Assembly (NCBI RefSeq): GCF_035621495.1
Contig: NZ_CP141821.1
Span: forward strand, 1,578,760 to 1,642,759
Source of the DNA: Thermococcus sp. SY098
GTDB lineage: Archaea; Methanobacteriota_B; Thermococci; Thermococcales; Thermococcaceae
Reading direction: 5' to 3'
Length of the DNA: 64,000 bases
Shown: positions 37,076 to 45,038 of the stretch, in pieces
Layout of the letters: every line of letters begins with the position of its first letter
Position numbering within the stretch: position 1 is the first letter of the stretch
Translations under genes and position numbers: made by a program
Notes under the pieces: generated by a model
What the model was told of the DNA's origin: nothing
The model's database searches: none
Seen by the model: only the letters and a program-made list of their open reading frames with translations

Positions 37076-37453
37076 ATGGTGCATCAGTATATTAAGGAAA
37101 GAACTAAAGAGTTTACAAAAGAGGAAAAGGAAAGAAGGTACAAATATTTAGGAAAAGAAGTCATTGACTACGGTGATCCAGGGCTGGACAGCATACCTGA
37201 GTTCTATGGTATAGCTAACGCAATTTGGAGAGATTGGAAGGAAGGAGAGATAAGCACAAAAACAGCTTTAGGAAGGTTAGCATTGCTCAAGCTTCTCACT
37301 TACAAGACAAAAAACAAGAAAATTCAAGACATACCAGATGAAGAGCTTGAAGAAGTTAGAAAGTTCATTGACTATGTAATTCAGGTCATTAAGAACGAAA
37401 GCCGGAGAAAGGGGGAGCCAGAAGAGGAAAGGCAGATTGAGGATAAGGCTTAG
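37076..37453 (+). CDS. Small charged conserved protein, unknown
   Basis: 125 residues from the ATG at 37076 after GGAGGTGA; a GTG at 37067 is possible. The protein is soluble and helical with many charged residues (KERTKEFTKEEKERRYKYL, IWRDWKEGEISTKTALGRL). No known motif. It stands alone between the permease and ileS. Seems conserved-looking but function not recognised. Confidence 0.65.
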   Translation: MVHQYIKERTKEFTKEEKERRYKYLGKEVIDYGDPGLDSIPEFYGIANAIWRDWKEGEISTKTALGRLALLKLLTYKTKNKKIQDIPDEELEEVRKFIDYVIQVIKNESRRKGEPEEERQIEDKA

Positions 37454-37595
37454 TTATAACATCCCAATTCCTTCTTTTATCTCTGTTTTATAGCTTCTTT
37501 AACCCTGAGGAGAAATCTCCCCCTCCACCAAAAATATTTTGGCGTGCAAGTTAATTAAAATTTGTTTTGGGATCAACACTCAACTTTCCAAAAAA

Positions 37596-37606
37596 CTTAT
37601 AAGTAA
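37596..37606 (+). promoter_or_regulatory. Probable ileS promoter (TATA box)
   Basis: ACTTATAAGTA at 37596-37606 is a good archaeal TATA box and predicts a start near 37625. That gives a leader of about 110 bases before the ileS ATG, long for this group. A second AT-rich TTCTATAAAC near 37709-37718 lies too close to the ATG, given the AGGAGG site in between. Confidence 0.5.
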
Positions 37607-37628
37607 AGTTCCACAAAAATGGTGCGAT

Positions 37629-37687
37629 GCCCATGAGGGGGGATTTATTTATCCTCAGCTTTGCATTTCGCCCATGATAACTTGGGC
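37629..37687 (+). promoter_or_regulatory. Structured leader of ileS
   Basis: The octamer GCCCATGA occurs at 37629-37636 and 37670-37677, and one GGGC at 37684-37687 can pair with either copy. Between them GGGGAT (37639-37644) pairs with ATCCTC (37651-37656) around a six-base loop. Two mutually exclusive pairings are the layout of a switch, but no known archaeal riboswitch or T-box matches. No C/D or H/ACA boxes are present. Confidence 0.4.
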
Positions 37688-37734
37688 TGTTCTGTTAGCT
37701 TAGTTTGTTCTATAAACTTTAGGAGGTTTTTACC

Positions 37735-40700
37735 ATGATAAAGGAACCAGAATTTAGAGAATACAACGCCCAGCTATTAGAAGAAAAGATGGAGAAGTTT
37801 TGGGCTGAAAACAACATATACGAAAAGGTAAAGCAGAGCAGAGCCAATGGGCCGAAGTACTACTTTTTAGATGGGCCACCATACGTCAGCGGTGCCATAC
37901 ACCTTGGTACAGCTTGGAACAAGATAATCAAGGACATGGTAATAAGATTTAGGACAATGCAGGGTTACAACGTGAGGAGACAGCCAGGTTTTGACATGCA
38001 TGGTCTTCCAATTGAGGTTAAAGTAGAGCAGGCTTTGGGACTGAAGATAAAGAAAGATATAGAGGAGAAAATTGGCGTTGATAACTTCATAAAGAAGTGT
38101 AGGGAATTTGCACTCAGAAACCTCAAGATAATGACCGAGCAGTTTAAGATGCTCGGCGTTTGGATGGATTGGGATGATCCATACATGACAATAAAGAATG
38201 AGTACATTGAATCAGCTTGGTTCACCCTCAAGAAAGCATGGGAGAAGGGCTTGCTTGAGAAAGATATGAGGGTTCTCCACTGGTGTCCAAGATGTGAGAC
38301 AGCTTTGGCAGAGCATGAGGTCAGGGGAGAGTATAAGATAAGGGAAGACCCGAGCATATATGTCAAATTCCCACTTGAAGGCAAAGAGAATGAGTATCTC
38401 CTAATCTGGACAACTACACCATGGACTCTGCCAGCTAATCTCGCAGTTGCGGCACATCCTGAATATGATTACGCTAAAGTTAAGGTCGAGCTTGATGGAA
38501 AAGAGGAGTACTGGTATCTTGCAAAGGCCCTTGTGGATAAGGTCCTTGGGGAGATAGGGGTTAAAGGAGAGATTGTTAAAGAGTTTAAAGGAAAAGACCT
38601 TGAGGGACTTAGATATGTCCATATATTCCTTGAGGAGTATCCAAGGCAAAAGGAGTTTAGGGAAAAATACGAGTGGGCTCACCGCGTAATTCTTGGTGAT
38701 TTTGTGACACTCGGAGAAGGTACGGGATTAGTTCACTCTGCTCCAGGCCATGGTGAGGAAGATTTTGAGGTTGGAAGAAAATATGGACTGCCAGTTTACT
38801 CTCCATTGGACGATGAGGGAAGGTACGTTGAGGGTAAGTGGAAAGGGGTCTATGTGAAAGATGCAGACCCAGAGATAATAGAGTATCTCAAAGAGAAAGG
38901 GCTTCTCGTGAAAGCTGGGATCATAGAGCACAAGTATCCCCACTGCTGGAGATGTAAGACCCCTCTCATATTCAGGGCAACAGAACAGTGGTTCCTTAAG
39001 GTCAGTAAAGTAAAGGATCAGATAATCAAAGAAAATGATGAGAAAGTTACATGGTATCCGGATTGGGTTAAGATAAGGTTTGACAATGGTGTCAGAGACA
39101 GCGGAGACTGGGTCATCAGCCGTCAAAGATATTGGGGAATTCCGCTACCAATATGGCAGAGTGGGGATGGGGAGATATACATTGTGGGCAGCTTTAGAGA
39201 GCTTGTCGAATTAGCAGTTGCCCTTGAAGTGAACGGTGAAAGGATTGAGCTCCCAGAGAGCTATGAAGAAAAGCTCAAAGTCATAGAAGAGAAACTTGGC
39301 CCAGAAGACTTGCACAGACCTTACGTTGATGCCTTCATAATAAAGGTGAACGGCAAAGAAATGAAACGCATAAAAGATGTCCTCGACGTGTGGTTTGACA
39401 GCGGAATAGCCTCATGGGCTTCTCTCGGCTATCCAAGGGAAAAAGAGCTGTTTGAGAAGCTCTGGCCTGCGGACTTCATAGTTGAGGGCGAAGATCAGGT
39501 TACAAAGTGGTTCTACTCCCAGCAAGCTGCTTCCGTAATTGCCTTCGACACAGTTCCCTACAGACACGTTGCAATGCACGGTTATGTTCTCGATGAAAAA
39601 GGAGACAAGATGAGCAAGAGCCTTGGAAACATCATAAGGCCAGAAGAAGTTGTGCAGAAAGAGGGAAGAGATGCTTTCCGCTTTTACATGCTCTGGGCAA
39701 CGACCCCTTGGGAGAACTTGAGATTCAGCTGGAAGGGATTAGCTCAAGTCAAGCGTATGTTGAACATACTCTGGAACGTCTACATACTTGCAGCGACTTA
39801 CATGAGCCTTGACAAGTTTGAGCCAGAGAAAGTCAACCCAGAAGAGCTGCCTTTCAGGGAAGAGGATAAGTGGATTCTAAGCAGGGTGAACAGCTTAGTT
39901 GAAACTGTTACAAATGGAATAGAGACATTCTATCTTACAAGAGCGACAAGGGGAATCTATGACTTCGTCGTTGAGGACTTAAGCAGATGGTATGTGAGAT
40001 TGATAAGAAAGAGGCTCTGGGTCGAGGGAGACGATCCAGATAAATTGGCTGCATACTGGACTCTCTGGAAGGTCTTTGATGTGCTGTTAAGGCTTATGGC
40101 ACCGTTTACACCATACATAGCCGAGGCAATCTATCAGAACATGGTTGCCAGAAAGGAGAGCGTTCACATGGAGGATTGGCCTGTCAAAGAATTCACGGAT
40201 GAAGAGCTTGAGAAGGAAATGGCAATAGTCAGAAAGATAGTCGAGGCAGGAGCTGCAGCGAGGCAAAAAGCAAGGATAAAGCTCAGATACCCAGTCAGGC
40301 AGATACTCATAGAGACAGAGGATGAGCTTACAAAGAAAGCTGTGGAAAGGTTGAACAGAATCTTAAGAGACCAGCTCAACGCTAAGGAGGTTAAAGTCTC
40401 AAAGGTAGAAAGGGAAATAAAAGTCAAACCAAACTTCGCAAAGCTCGGTCCGCACTTCAAGGGAGATGCAAAGCTCATAGCCAAGTGGATTGACGAGCAG
40501 AACGACAGAGAGCTTTATGAGAAGCTCATGAAGGGCAAGCTCAAGGTTGAAATTGAAGGAAAAGAATTTACTCTCGAAAGAGACCACATAGTTGTTGAAG
40601 AGCAACTCCCGGACTTTCTCGTTGGTGAAGAGTTCGATTACGGAAAGGTCTTCGTTGACAAGACGCTTACAAGGGAGCTCATGATGGAAGGGCTTGCAAG

Positions 40701-40932
40701 GGAATTCGTCAGAAGAATACAGGAAATGAGAAAGAGGCTTGACTTAGATGTCAATGACAGAATAAAGGTTTACATTGAAACCACAGAAGAGAACAAAGAG
40801 CTGCTTAAAGACATGCTTGACTACATAAAGAGAGAAACGAGGGCTGTTGAAGTGCTCTTCGAGGAGCCAAAAGGCTACGTCGTTGATTGGGATGATGTGA
40901 ACGCAAAGATTGGAATTGAAAAGGTTGAGTGA
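37735..40932 (+). CDS. ileS: Isoleucyl-tRNA synthetase
   Basis: 1065 residues, class Ia synthetase. HIGH-type motif PYVSGAIHLGTAWNK near residue 46, editing domain with LLIWTTTPWTLPANLAVA, KMSKS motif DKMSKSLGNIIRPEE near residue 624, anticodon-binding helical domain and archaeal C-terminus. Charges tRNA-Ile. AGGAGG precedes the ATG. Upstream lies an unusual ~110-base leader with repeated elements. Confidence 0.98.
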   Translation: MIKEPEFREYNAQLLEEKMEKFWAENNIYEKVKQSRANGPKYYFLDGPPYVSGAIHLGTAWNKIIKDMVIRFRTMQGYNVRRQPGFDMHGLPIEVKVEQALGLKIKKDIEEKIGVDNFIKKCREFALRNLKIMTEQFKMLGVWMDWDDPYMTIKNEYIESAWFTLKKAWEKGLLEKDMRVLHWCPRCETALAEHEVRGEYKIREDPSIYVKFPLEGKENEYLLIWTTTPWTLPANLAVAAHPEYDYAKVKVELDGKEEYWYLAKALVDKVLGEIGVKGEIVKEFKGKDLEGLRYVHIFLEEYPRQKEFREKYEWAHRVILGDFVTLGEGTGLVHSAPGHGEEDFEVGRKYGLPVYSPLDDEGRYVEGKWKGVYVKDADPEIIEYLKEKGLLVKAGIIEHKYPHCWRCKTPLIFRATEQWFLKVSKVKDQIIKENDEKVTWYPDWVKIRFDNGVRDSGDWVISRQRYWGIPLPIWQSGDGEIYIVGSFRELVELAVALEVNGERIELPESYEEKLKVIEEKLGPEDLHRPYVDAFIIKVNGKEMKRIKDVLDVWFDSGIASWASLGYPREKELFEKLWPADFIVEGEDQVTKWFYSQQAASVIAFDTVPYRHVAMHGYVLDEKGDKMSKSLGNIIRPEEVVQKEGRDAFRFYMLWATTPWENLRFSWKGLAQVKRMLNILWNVYILAATYMSLDKFEPEKVNPEELPFREEDKWILSRVNSLVETVTNGIETFYLTRATRGIYDFVVEDLSRWYVRLIRKRLWVEGDDPDKLAAYWTLWKVFDVLLRLMAPFTPYIAEAIYQNMVARKESVHMEDWPVKEFTDEELEKEMAIVRKIVEAGAAARQKARIKLRYPVRQILIETEDELTKKAVERLNRILRDQLNAKEVKVSKVEREIKVKPNFAKLGPHFKGDAKLIAKWIDEQNDRELYEKLMKGKLKVEIEGKEFTLERDHIVVEEQLPDFLVGEEFDYGKVFVDKTLTRELMMEGLAREFVRRIQEMRKRLDLDVNDRIKVYIETTEENKELLKDMLDYIKRETRAVEVLFEEPKGYVVDWDDVNAKIGIEKVE

Positions 40933-41002
40933 GCTTTTGCTTTTTCTTTTTATAGAATAGCTTTAATTCTCCACATTTCTCGCCCTGTACTCAAAACATT
41001 TA

Positions 41003-41032
41003 TAACTTATGCCCCCGTAAGTTACTTACGGT
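41003..41032. repeat. 30-bp direct repeat, left copy, with palindrome
   Basis: Identical to 42090-42119. It contains the palindrome CCGTAAGT-T-ACTTACGG, with 8-bp perfect arms. The left copy lies between a TATA-like CATTTATAAC (40998-41007) and the GTG start of the ATPase at 41040, so the palindrome sits where transcription begins. Confidence 0.9.
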
Positions 41033-41039
41033 GGCGTAA

Positions 41040-42092
41040 GTGCTGTTTGATTTGAGACCAAAAAGTAGAAGAGAAGACATCTTTGATAGGGAAAAAGAGT
41101 TTGAAGAGCTTGAAGAGAGTATTAAAACGTATCCTTTAACCCTACTTTTAGGAATAAGGCGTGTAGGCAAGAGTTCAATTTTAAGAGCCTATCTCAATGA
41201 GAAGCCTGGAATCATTATAGACTGCAGAGAGCTTTACGGAGAAAGAGGGCATATAACTAGAGAGGACTTGATCAGAGAGCTTCAAACCAGTGGATCGTTG
41301 CTCTCTAAAGCTCTTGCAAAATTCAGGATTAGTATTGACTTGAAGTTCCTAAAGCTTGAGCCAAAGGGGCTTTCACTGCGTGAGATTTTGAGGGAATTAA
41401 ACGAAGTGGGAAAGAAAGCTGGAGAATTCATCTTAGCTTTTGATGAAGCCCAATATCTGAGGTTTTATGGTTCCAGAGGTGGAAAGGACTTGCTTGCACT
41501 CTTTGCTTATGCCTACGACAATCTTCCCAGCTTAAAGATTATTCTAACAGGTTCAGAGGTGGGCTTGCTTCATGACTTTTTGGACATTGGGAACTATGAA
41601 AGTCCCTTATATGGGAGAGTGGCAGGGGAAGTGTACGTGAAGCCTTTTGATAAGGATACCTCCATTAAGTTTCTGAAAAAGGGCTTTGATGAAGTTGGCA
41701 TCAGTATCCCAAAGGATGAACTTGGAAGAGCTGTTAAGATCCTTGATGGCATACCAGGATGGCTTGTGACGTTTGGAGTTGAATACACCAGAGAGGGAAA
41801 TTTTGAGAAAGCTATAGCGAGAACCCTTGAAATTGCTAAGGGATTGATATTTGGAGAGCTGAAAGAACTGGAGCGCAGAAGTCCGAGGTATATGATTATT
41901 CTCCAAGCTGTAGCACTTGGCTACAACAGATGGAGCCTTATAAGGGATTATTTAGCTGTTAAAGGATATAAAACACCAGAGCCGAGACTTCATGAGCTTT
42001 TGAAGAATCTGAAAAAGATGGGCTGGATTGAAGAAAAAGATGAGACATATTACCTCACTGATCCCGTTGTATCAATAATTCTCAAAGGTTAA
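41040..42092 (+). CDS. Archaeal AAA ATPase flanked by 30-bp direct repeats
   Basis: 350 residues from a GTG at 41040. Walker A LLLGIRRVGKSSILRAYL near residue 36, Walker B EFILAFDEAQYLRFYG near residue 131, sensor KIILTGSEVGLLHDFL, arginine-finger-like SPLYGRVAGEV, C-terminal winged helix (RDYLAVKGYKTPEPRLHELL). Unlike the two other ATPases here it has no PD-(D/E)xK tail. The gene lies exactly between two identical 30-bp palindromic repeats, and its stop overlaps the right copy. Confidence 0.88.
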   Translation: MLFDLRPKSRREDIFDREKEFEELEESIKTYPLTLLLGIRRVGKSSILRAYLNEKPGIIIDCRELYGERGHITREDLIRELQTSGSLLSKALAKFRISIDLKFLKLEPKGLSLREILRELNEVGKKAGEFILAFDEAQYLRFYGSRGGKDLLALFAYAYDNLPSLKIILTGSEVGLLHDFLDIGNYESPLYGRVAGEVYVKPFDKDTSIKFLKKGFDEVGISIPKDELGRAVKILDGIPGWLVTFGVEYTREGNFEKAIARTLEIAKGLIFGELKELERRSPRYMIILQAVALGYNRWSLIRDYLAVKGYKTPEPRLHELLKNLKKMGWIEEKDETYYLTDPVVSIILKG

Positions 42093-42119
42093 CTTATGCC
42101 CCCGTAAGTTACTTACGGT
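42090..42119. repeat. 30-bp direct repeat, right copy
   Basis: Exact copy of 41003-41032, beginning within the ATPase stop codon region. It ends 17 bases before the 3' end of the convergent ATPase gene. Together the two repeats delimit a ~1.1-kb unit with one gene. Confidence 0.9.
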
Positions 42120-42136
42120 ATCAGCTTTGTATAACA

Positions 42137-43447
42137 CTACTCAAGGATATCTTCCAAATCGAATGCAAGTTCAAACTGTTCCTTCCCTTCTATACTTCTC
42201 GCTATGATGCCGTGCTTGAACTCACCCTTGAAGCGAACATCCTTCGCTTTCTCTTTCAGTAGGGACAAAATCCTCCTTGTATCTTTCTTGCTCAAATCCT
42301 TCCATTTCACCTCGATGAGATAAGCCGTGTCCTCATTAATGGCAACTATGTCTATCTCTTTCCCCCTCCACCACCATCTTCCAATCTGGGAGAACTCAAA
42401 GGGCTTCTTTAGGATTAAAAACTCCCGTGCAAGATCTTCAAATCTAACTGAAAACACCTTATATATATTCTCAAGTGTTGCAGTCCCAAGACTTATCCTG
42501 TCCATCTGGGGATAAACAAGCGTAAACCATGTTAGAAGCATTGGATCGCTTATCCGGTATAGGCTAACTTTTCTGTCCCCGAAAAGTGGCTTCTCCCTCT
42601 TCACAAGGCCGAGCCTCAGAAGGTTCTCCAAGTATGGGTAAACACTTCTCGCTGGCAGTCCAAGAAAGTTTGCTATTTCTTCAAGGCGCGTGTTACCTTC
42701 AGCAATTGCTCTGAGGATTGAGAAGTAAGTTCTGAGCTCCCTCAGCTCCTCTCCGAGGATTACGTAGGGTTCATCATAGAAGAATCCGTAGTCACTCAGG
42801 AATTCCTCATACAAAAATTTCTCAGCCGAAGAATATTCCCTTGCTATTTTCAGATAGTGGGGAATCCCACCAACGAGCATGTAAGCTTGAATTCCATACT
42901 CTGGATCGCCGAAGAACCTGAGTGAGTTGAGATAGTCCATGGGCTTCAAGTGCATGCTCCTTGTTCTTCTACCATAGAGCGGTGAAGCGTAGCTTAAAAC
43001 GTCGTCCCACATCATCCCCAACAAGGAGCCTGAGAGAATTAGCATAACGCTCTTTCTGCTTAGCTCATGATCCCAGACCCTCTGGAGGTCGCTCAGAATC
43101 TTTCTGTCACTTTTTATGGCATAGGTGAACTCGTCAAAAACCATGAGGGTCTCAGCTTCGAGTTTGGAGGCAAGATATTTGAACAAATCATACCAACTAT
43201 CTGTCTCGAGTTTGAGAATAAGCTCATCGTCGAAGAACCTTGATAGCTCCTTCTTAAATTCTCTCATCTGGGCCTCCTTAATAGCTTCGGGAAACGTAAA
43301 GAAGAACACTTTCTTTTCCTTTGAGAACTCCCGGATTAAACGCGTTTTTCCAACTCTCCTTCTCCCATAAAGAACCACAAAAGAAGGCTTTCTTTTCCAT
43401 TCTCTTTCAAGGATTTTCAGTTCTTTCTCGCGATCTATAAACTCCAT
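42137..43447 (-). CDS. Archaeal AAA ATPase with DUF234 nuclease-like tail
   Basis: 436 residues from the ATG at 43447 (GGTGA site). Walker A VVLYGRRRVGKTRLIREF near residue 26, Walker B LMVFDEFTYAI, sensor LILSGSLLGMM, winged helix (NTRLEEIANFLGLPARSVYP). The C-terminal DUF234 has KEIDIVAINEDTAYLIEVKW, a PD-(D/E)xK-like site. Family function is unknown; members are patchily distributed in archaea. It converges with the repeat-flanked ATPase. Confidence 0.88.
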   Translation of the reverse strand: MEFIDREKELKILEREWKRKPSFVVLYGRRRVGKTRLIREFSKEKKVFFFTFPEAIKEAQMREFKKELSRFFDDELILKLETDSWYDLFKYLASKLEAETLMVFDEFTYAIKSDRKILSDLQRVWDHELSRKSVMLILSGSLLGMMWDDVLSYASPLYGRRTRSMHLKPMDYLNSLRFFGDPEYGIQAYMLVGGIPHYLKIAREYSSAEKFLYEEFLSDYGFFYDEPYVILGEELRELRTYFSILRAIAEGNTRLEEIANFLGLPARSVYPYLENLLRLGLVKREKPLFGDRKVSLYRISDPMLLTWFTLVYPQMDRISLGTATLENIYKVFSVRFEDLAREFLILKKPFEFSQIGRWWWRGKEIDIVAINEDTAYLIEVKWKDLSKKDTRRILSLLKEKAKDVRFKGEFKHGIIARSIEGKEQFELAFDLEDILE

Positions 43448-43466
43448 GTAATTCACCATTTAGTAT

Positions 43467-43492
43467 AAACACGATTATATATAAATATGTTT
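43467..43492 (-). promoter_or_regulatory. Promoter of the DUF234 ATPase with flanking inverted repeat
   Basis: AAACA (43467-43471) and TGTTT (43488-43492) flank a 16-base spacer holding TATATATAAAT. The geometry (arms, 16-base spacer with TATA) equals that at 25107-25140, though the arm sequence differs and is short. Confidence 0.45.
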
Positions 43493-43502
43493 CGATAAAA
43501 TA

Positions 43503-44585
43503 TCAGTTTATCGGCGTCCTTTCAACTTCAATCCTATCCCAAGTCGGATATTCTTCCACGATGTAAAACTTGACGTTGCCTTCTATTGCATCAGCCAATT
43601 CAAGGGCAACTTCAATCGGCATTTCAATCCTTCCCTTCTCCCTGTTTAGATAGAGCCACTCCTTTGGAATTTCAGCCTCTTCAACCAGAAGATGATAGAG
43701 CTCGTCCAAATCTTCATATTCCGCTACTGCAAACTTCAGCGTCCCATCTTCAGTTATCTCCATGTAAGGCTTTGCAACGTTTTTCGCCATTCTCCTCAAT
43801 CTGTTTTTCAGCTGCACTGCATCTTTCAGCTTTGCGGTGCAGAGATGGTAGCTAAGTGAGGTGTTTTCTTCTCCCCATCTGAGGATTTCAAGTCCCAGCT
43901 CTAAGCTCCCTTTAATTGCCGAACTCTCATCACTTATTGGCTGATATCCTCTGGTGATGAGAGCCCTTAGATTCGTCTCGCTGAACTCAAGCTCATTTAT
44001 ATTTAAAAATTTAGCTCCAAGCTTGTCTAAAAGTTCTGCAAACCACTTTATCTTCTCTCCATGTCTTGGAACAGCGGGGACTTCCCCACCAACATCCCAG
44101 TCAAAATCAAAAGCGTTCTTTATGTTCTCAATCTCAACCTTGAAAAGCCTTGAGTTCGGATTGAACAAATCTGGATGAAAGCGAATCTCATCTAAACCAA
44201 CATCATAAAGCTTCTCCAGATTTTCTTTTGTTGCCAAAGCTCCGGTGGTGTAGAGATGGATGTGGAACTTTTCGCCAAAATTTTCTTTCAAAACTTTGAT
44301 GTATTCTACTGTTCTATCCAGCCTCGCCAAAGGATCTCCACCCGTAACTCCAGCTCCTAAAGCTTCTTGGATTTTAGCTTCCTCAATTATGTCATCTATG
44401 CTTTTTATGGGTCTTTCATTAGCATAAACTACATCCTCTCTGCGCCAGGGGCTAAGAGGACAGTAGAAGCAGTTTCTTGGACATGCACCCGTGGTAAAAA
44501 GCACTAACTTGGCTCCTTTAACACAGAGCTTGCATCCTTGGGGCAACTCGCCAACGACATATGAGTAATATCCGCTCTCTCTCAT
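43503..44585 (-). CDS. Radical SAM protein (COG2108-like)
   Basis: 360 residues. The cluster motif C-x3-C-x2-C is ACPRNCFYCPLS near residue 35, preceded by GCKLCVKGAKLVLF with two more Cys. A TIM-barrel pattern follows (GAGVTGGDPLARLD, HIHLYTTGALATKE, DEIRFHPDLFN). The enzyme family is archaeal and of unknown substrate. It follows the rqcH/small-protein pair on the same strand at 10 bases distance. Confidence 0.88.
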   Translation of the reverse strand: MRESGYYSYVVGELPQGCKLCVKGAKLVLFTTGACPRNCFYCPLSPWRREDVVYANERPIKSIDDIIEEAKIQEALGAGVTGGDPLARLDRTVEYIKVLKENFGEKFHIHLYTTGALATKENLEKLYDVGLDEIRFHPDLFNPNSRLFKVEIENIKNAFDFDWDVGGEVPAVPRHGEKIKWFAELLDKLGAKFLNINELEFSETNLRALITRGYQPISDESSAIKGSLELGLEILRWGEENTSLSYHLCTAKLKDAVQLKNRLRRMAKNVAKPYMEITEDGTLKFAVAEYEDLDELYHLLVEEAEIPKEWLYLNREKGRIEMPIEVALELADAIEGNVKFYIVEEYPTWDRIEVERTPIN

Positions 44586-44594
44586 TTTATCACC

Positions 44595-45038
44595 TTATGC
44601 AACATCAACCTGCTCATAGTGGGGTAGATCTTTCTTGTGCCTTATGAGCATTTCGTAGAAAAACTCCTTCATGTCGGGGCTCATGTTGTCATCCATCAGC
44701 AAATCAGCTTTTCCTTTGTATCCGCTCTTCTCGGCCTCTTGTATCAAATTGTTTAGAACTGGTATAAGTTGCTGGATTAAAGCTCTCACAAGCTCTGGAT
44801 ATGCATCTTCATCAATTTCCTCATCGCTCTCAAGACCGAGGTAGATTATGTATCCTTTCATCTGCAAAGCCAAGACAAATTCGGTCTCCGTTATCTCAAC
44901 AAATGAGAAGTTGTAGCTCTTTGAATCGGTTCTTGCAATCATGACCCCTTTGATTGAAAGGGTGACAATCTCATCATCAATCTCAAAGATCAAATCTTTA
45001 GCTAAATCCCTCTGAACAATTGCATAGAGGTTTATCAT
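44595..45038 (-). CDS. Conserved archaeal protein next to rqcH, unknown
   Basis: 147 residues, acidic, alpha/beta without membrane segments (FEIDDEIVTLSIKGVMIA; FVLALQMKGYIIYLGLESDE). It overlaps the end of rqcH by 4 bases and lies just before the radical SAM gene, so the three form an operon. Function not recognised. Confidence 0.65.
   Translation of the reverse strand: MINLYAIVQRDLAKDLIFEIDDEIVTLSIKGVMIARTDSKSYNFSFVEITETEFVLALQMKGYIIYLGLESDEEIDEDAYPELVRALIQQLIPVLNNLIQEAEKSGYKGKADLLMDDNMSPDMKEFFYEMLIRHKKDLPHYEQVDVA

Noticed and set aside
37620-37690. C/D or H/ACA RNA in the ileS leader
   Set aside because: Lacks box C/D pairs and ACA. Described as leader structure only.
41003-42119. The 30-bp repeats as a CRISPR or start of one
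   Set aside because: Only two copies, more than 1 kb apart, with a complete gene between them and no regular spacers. No cas genes in the window.
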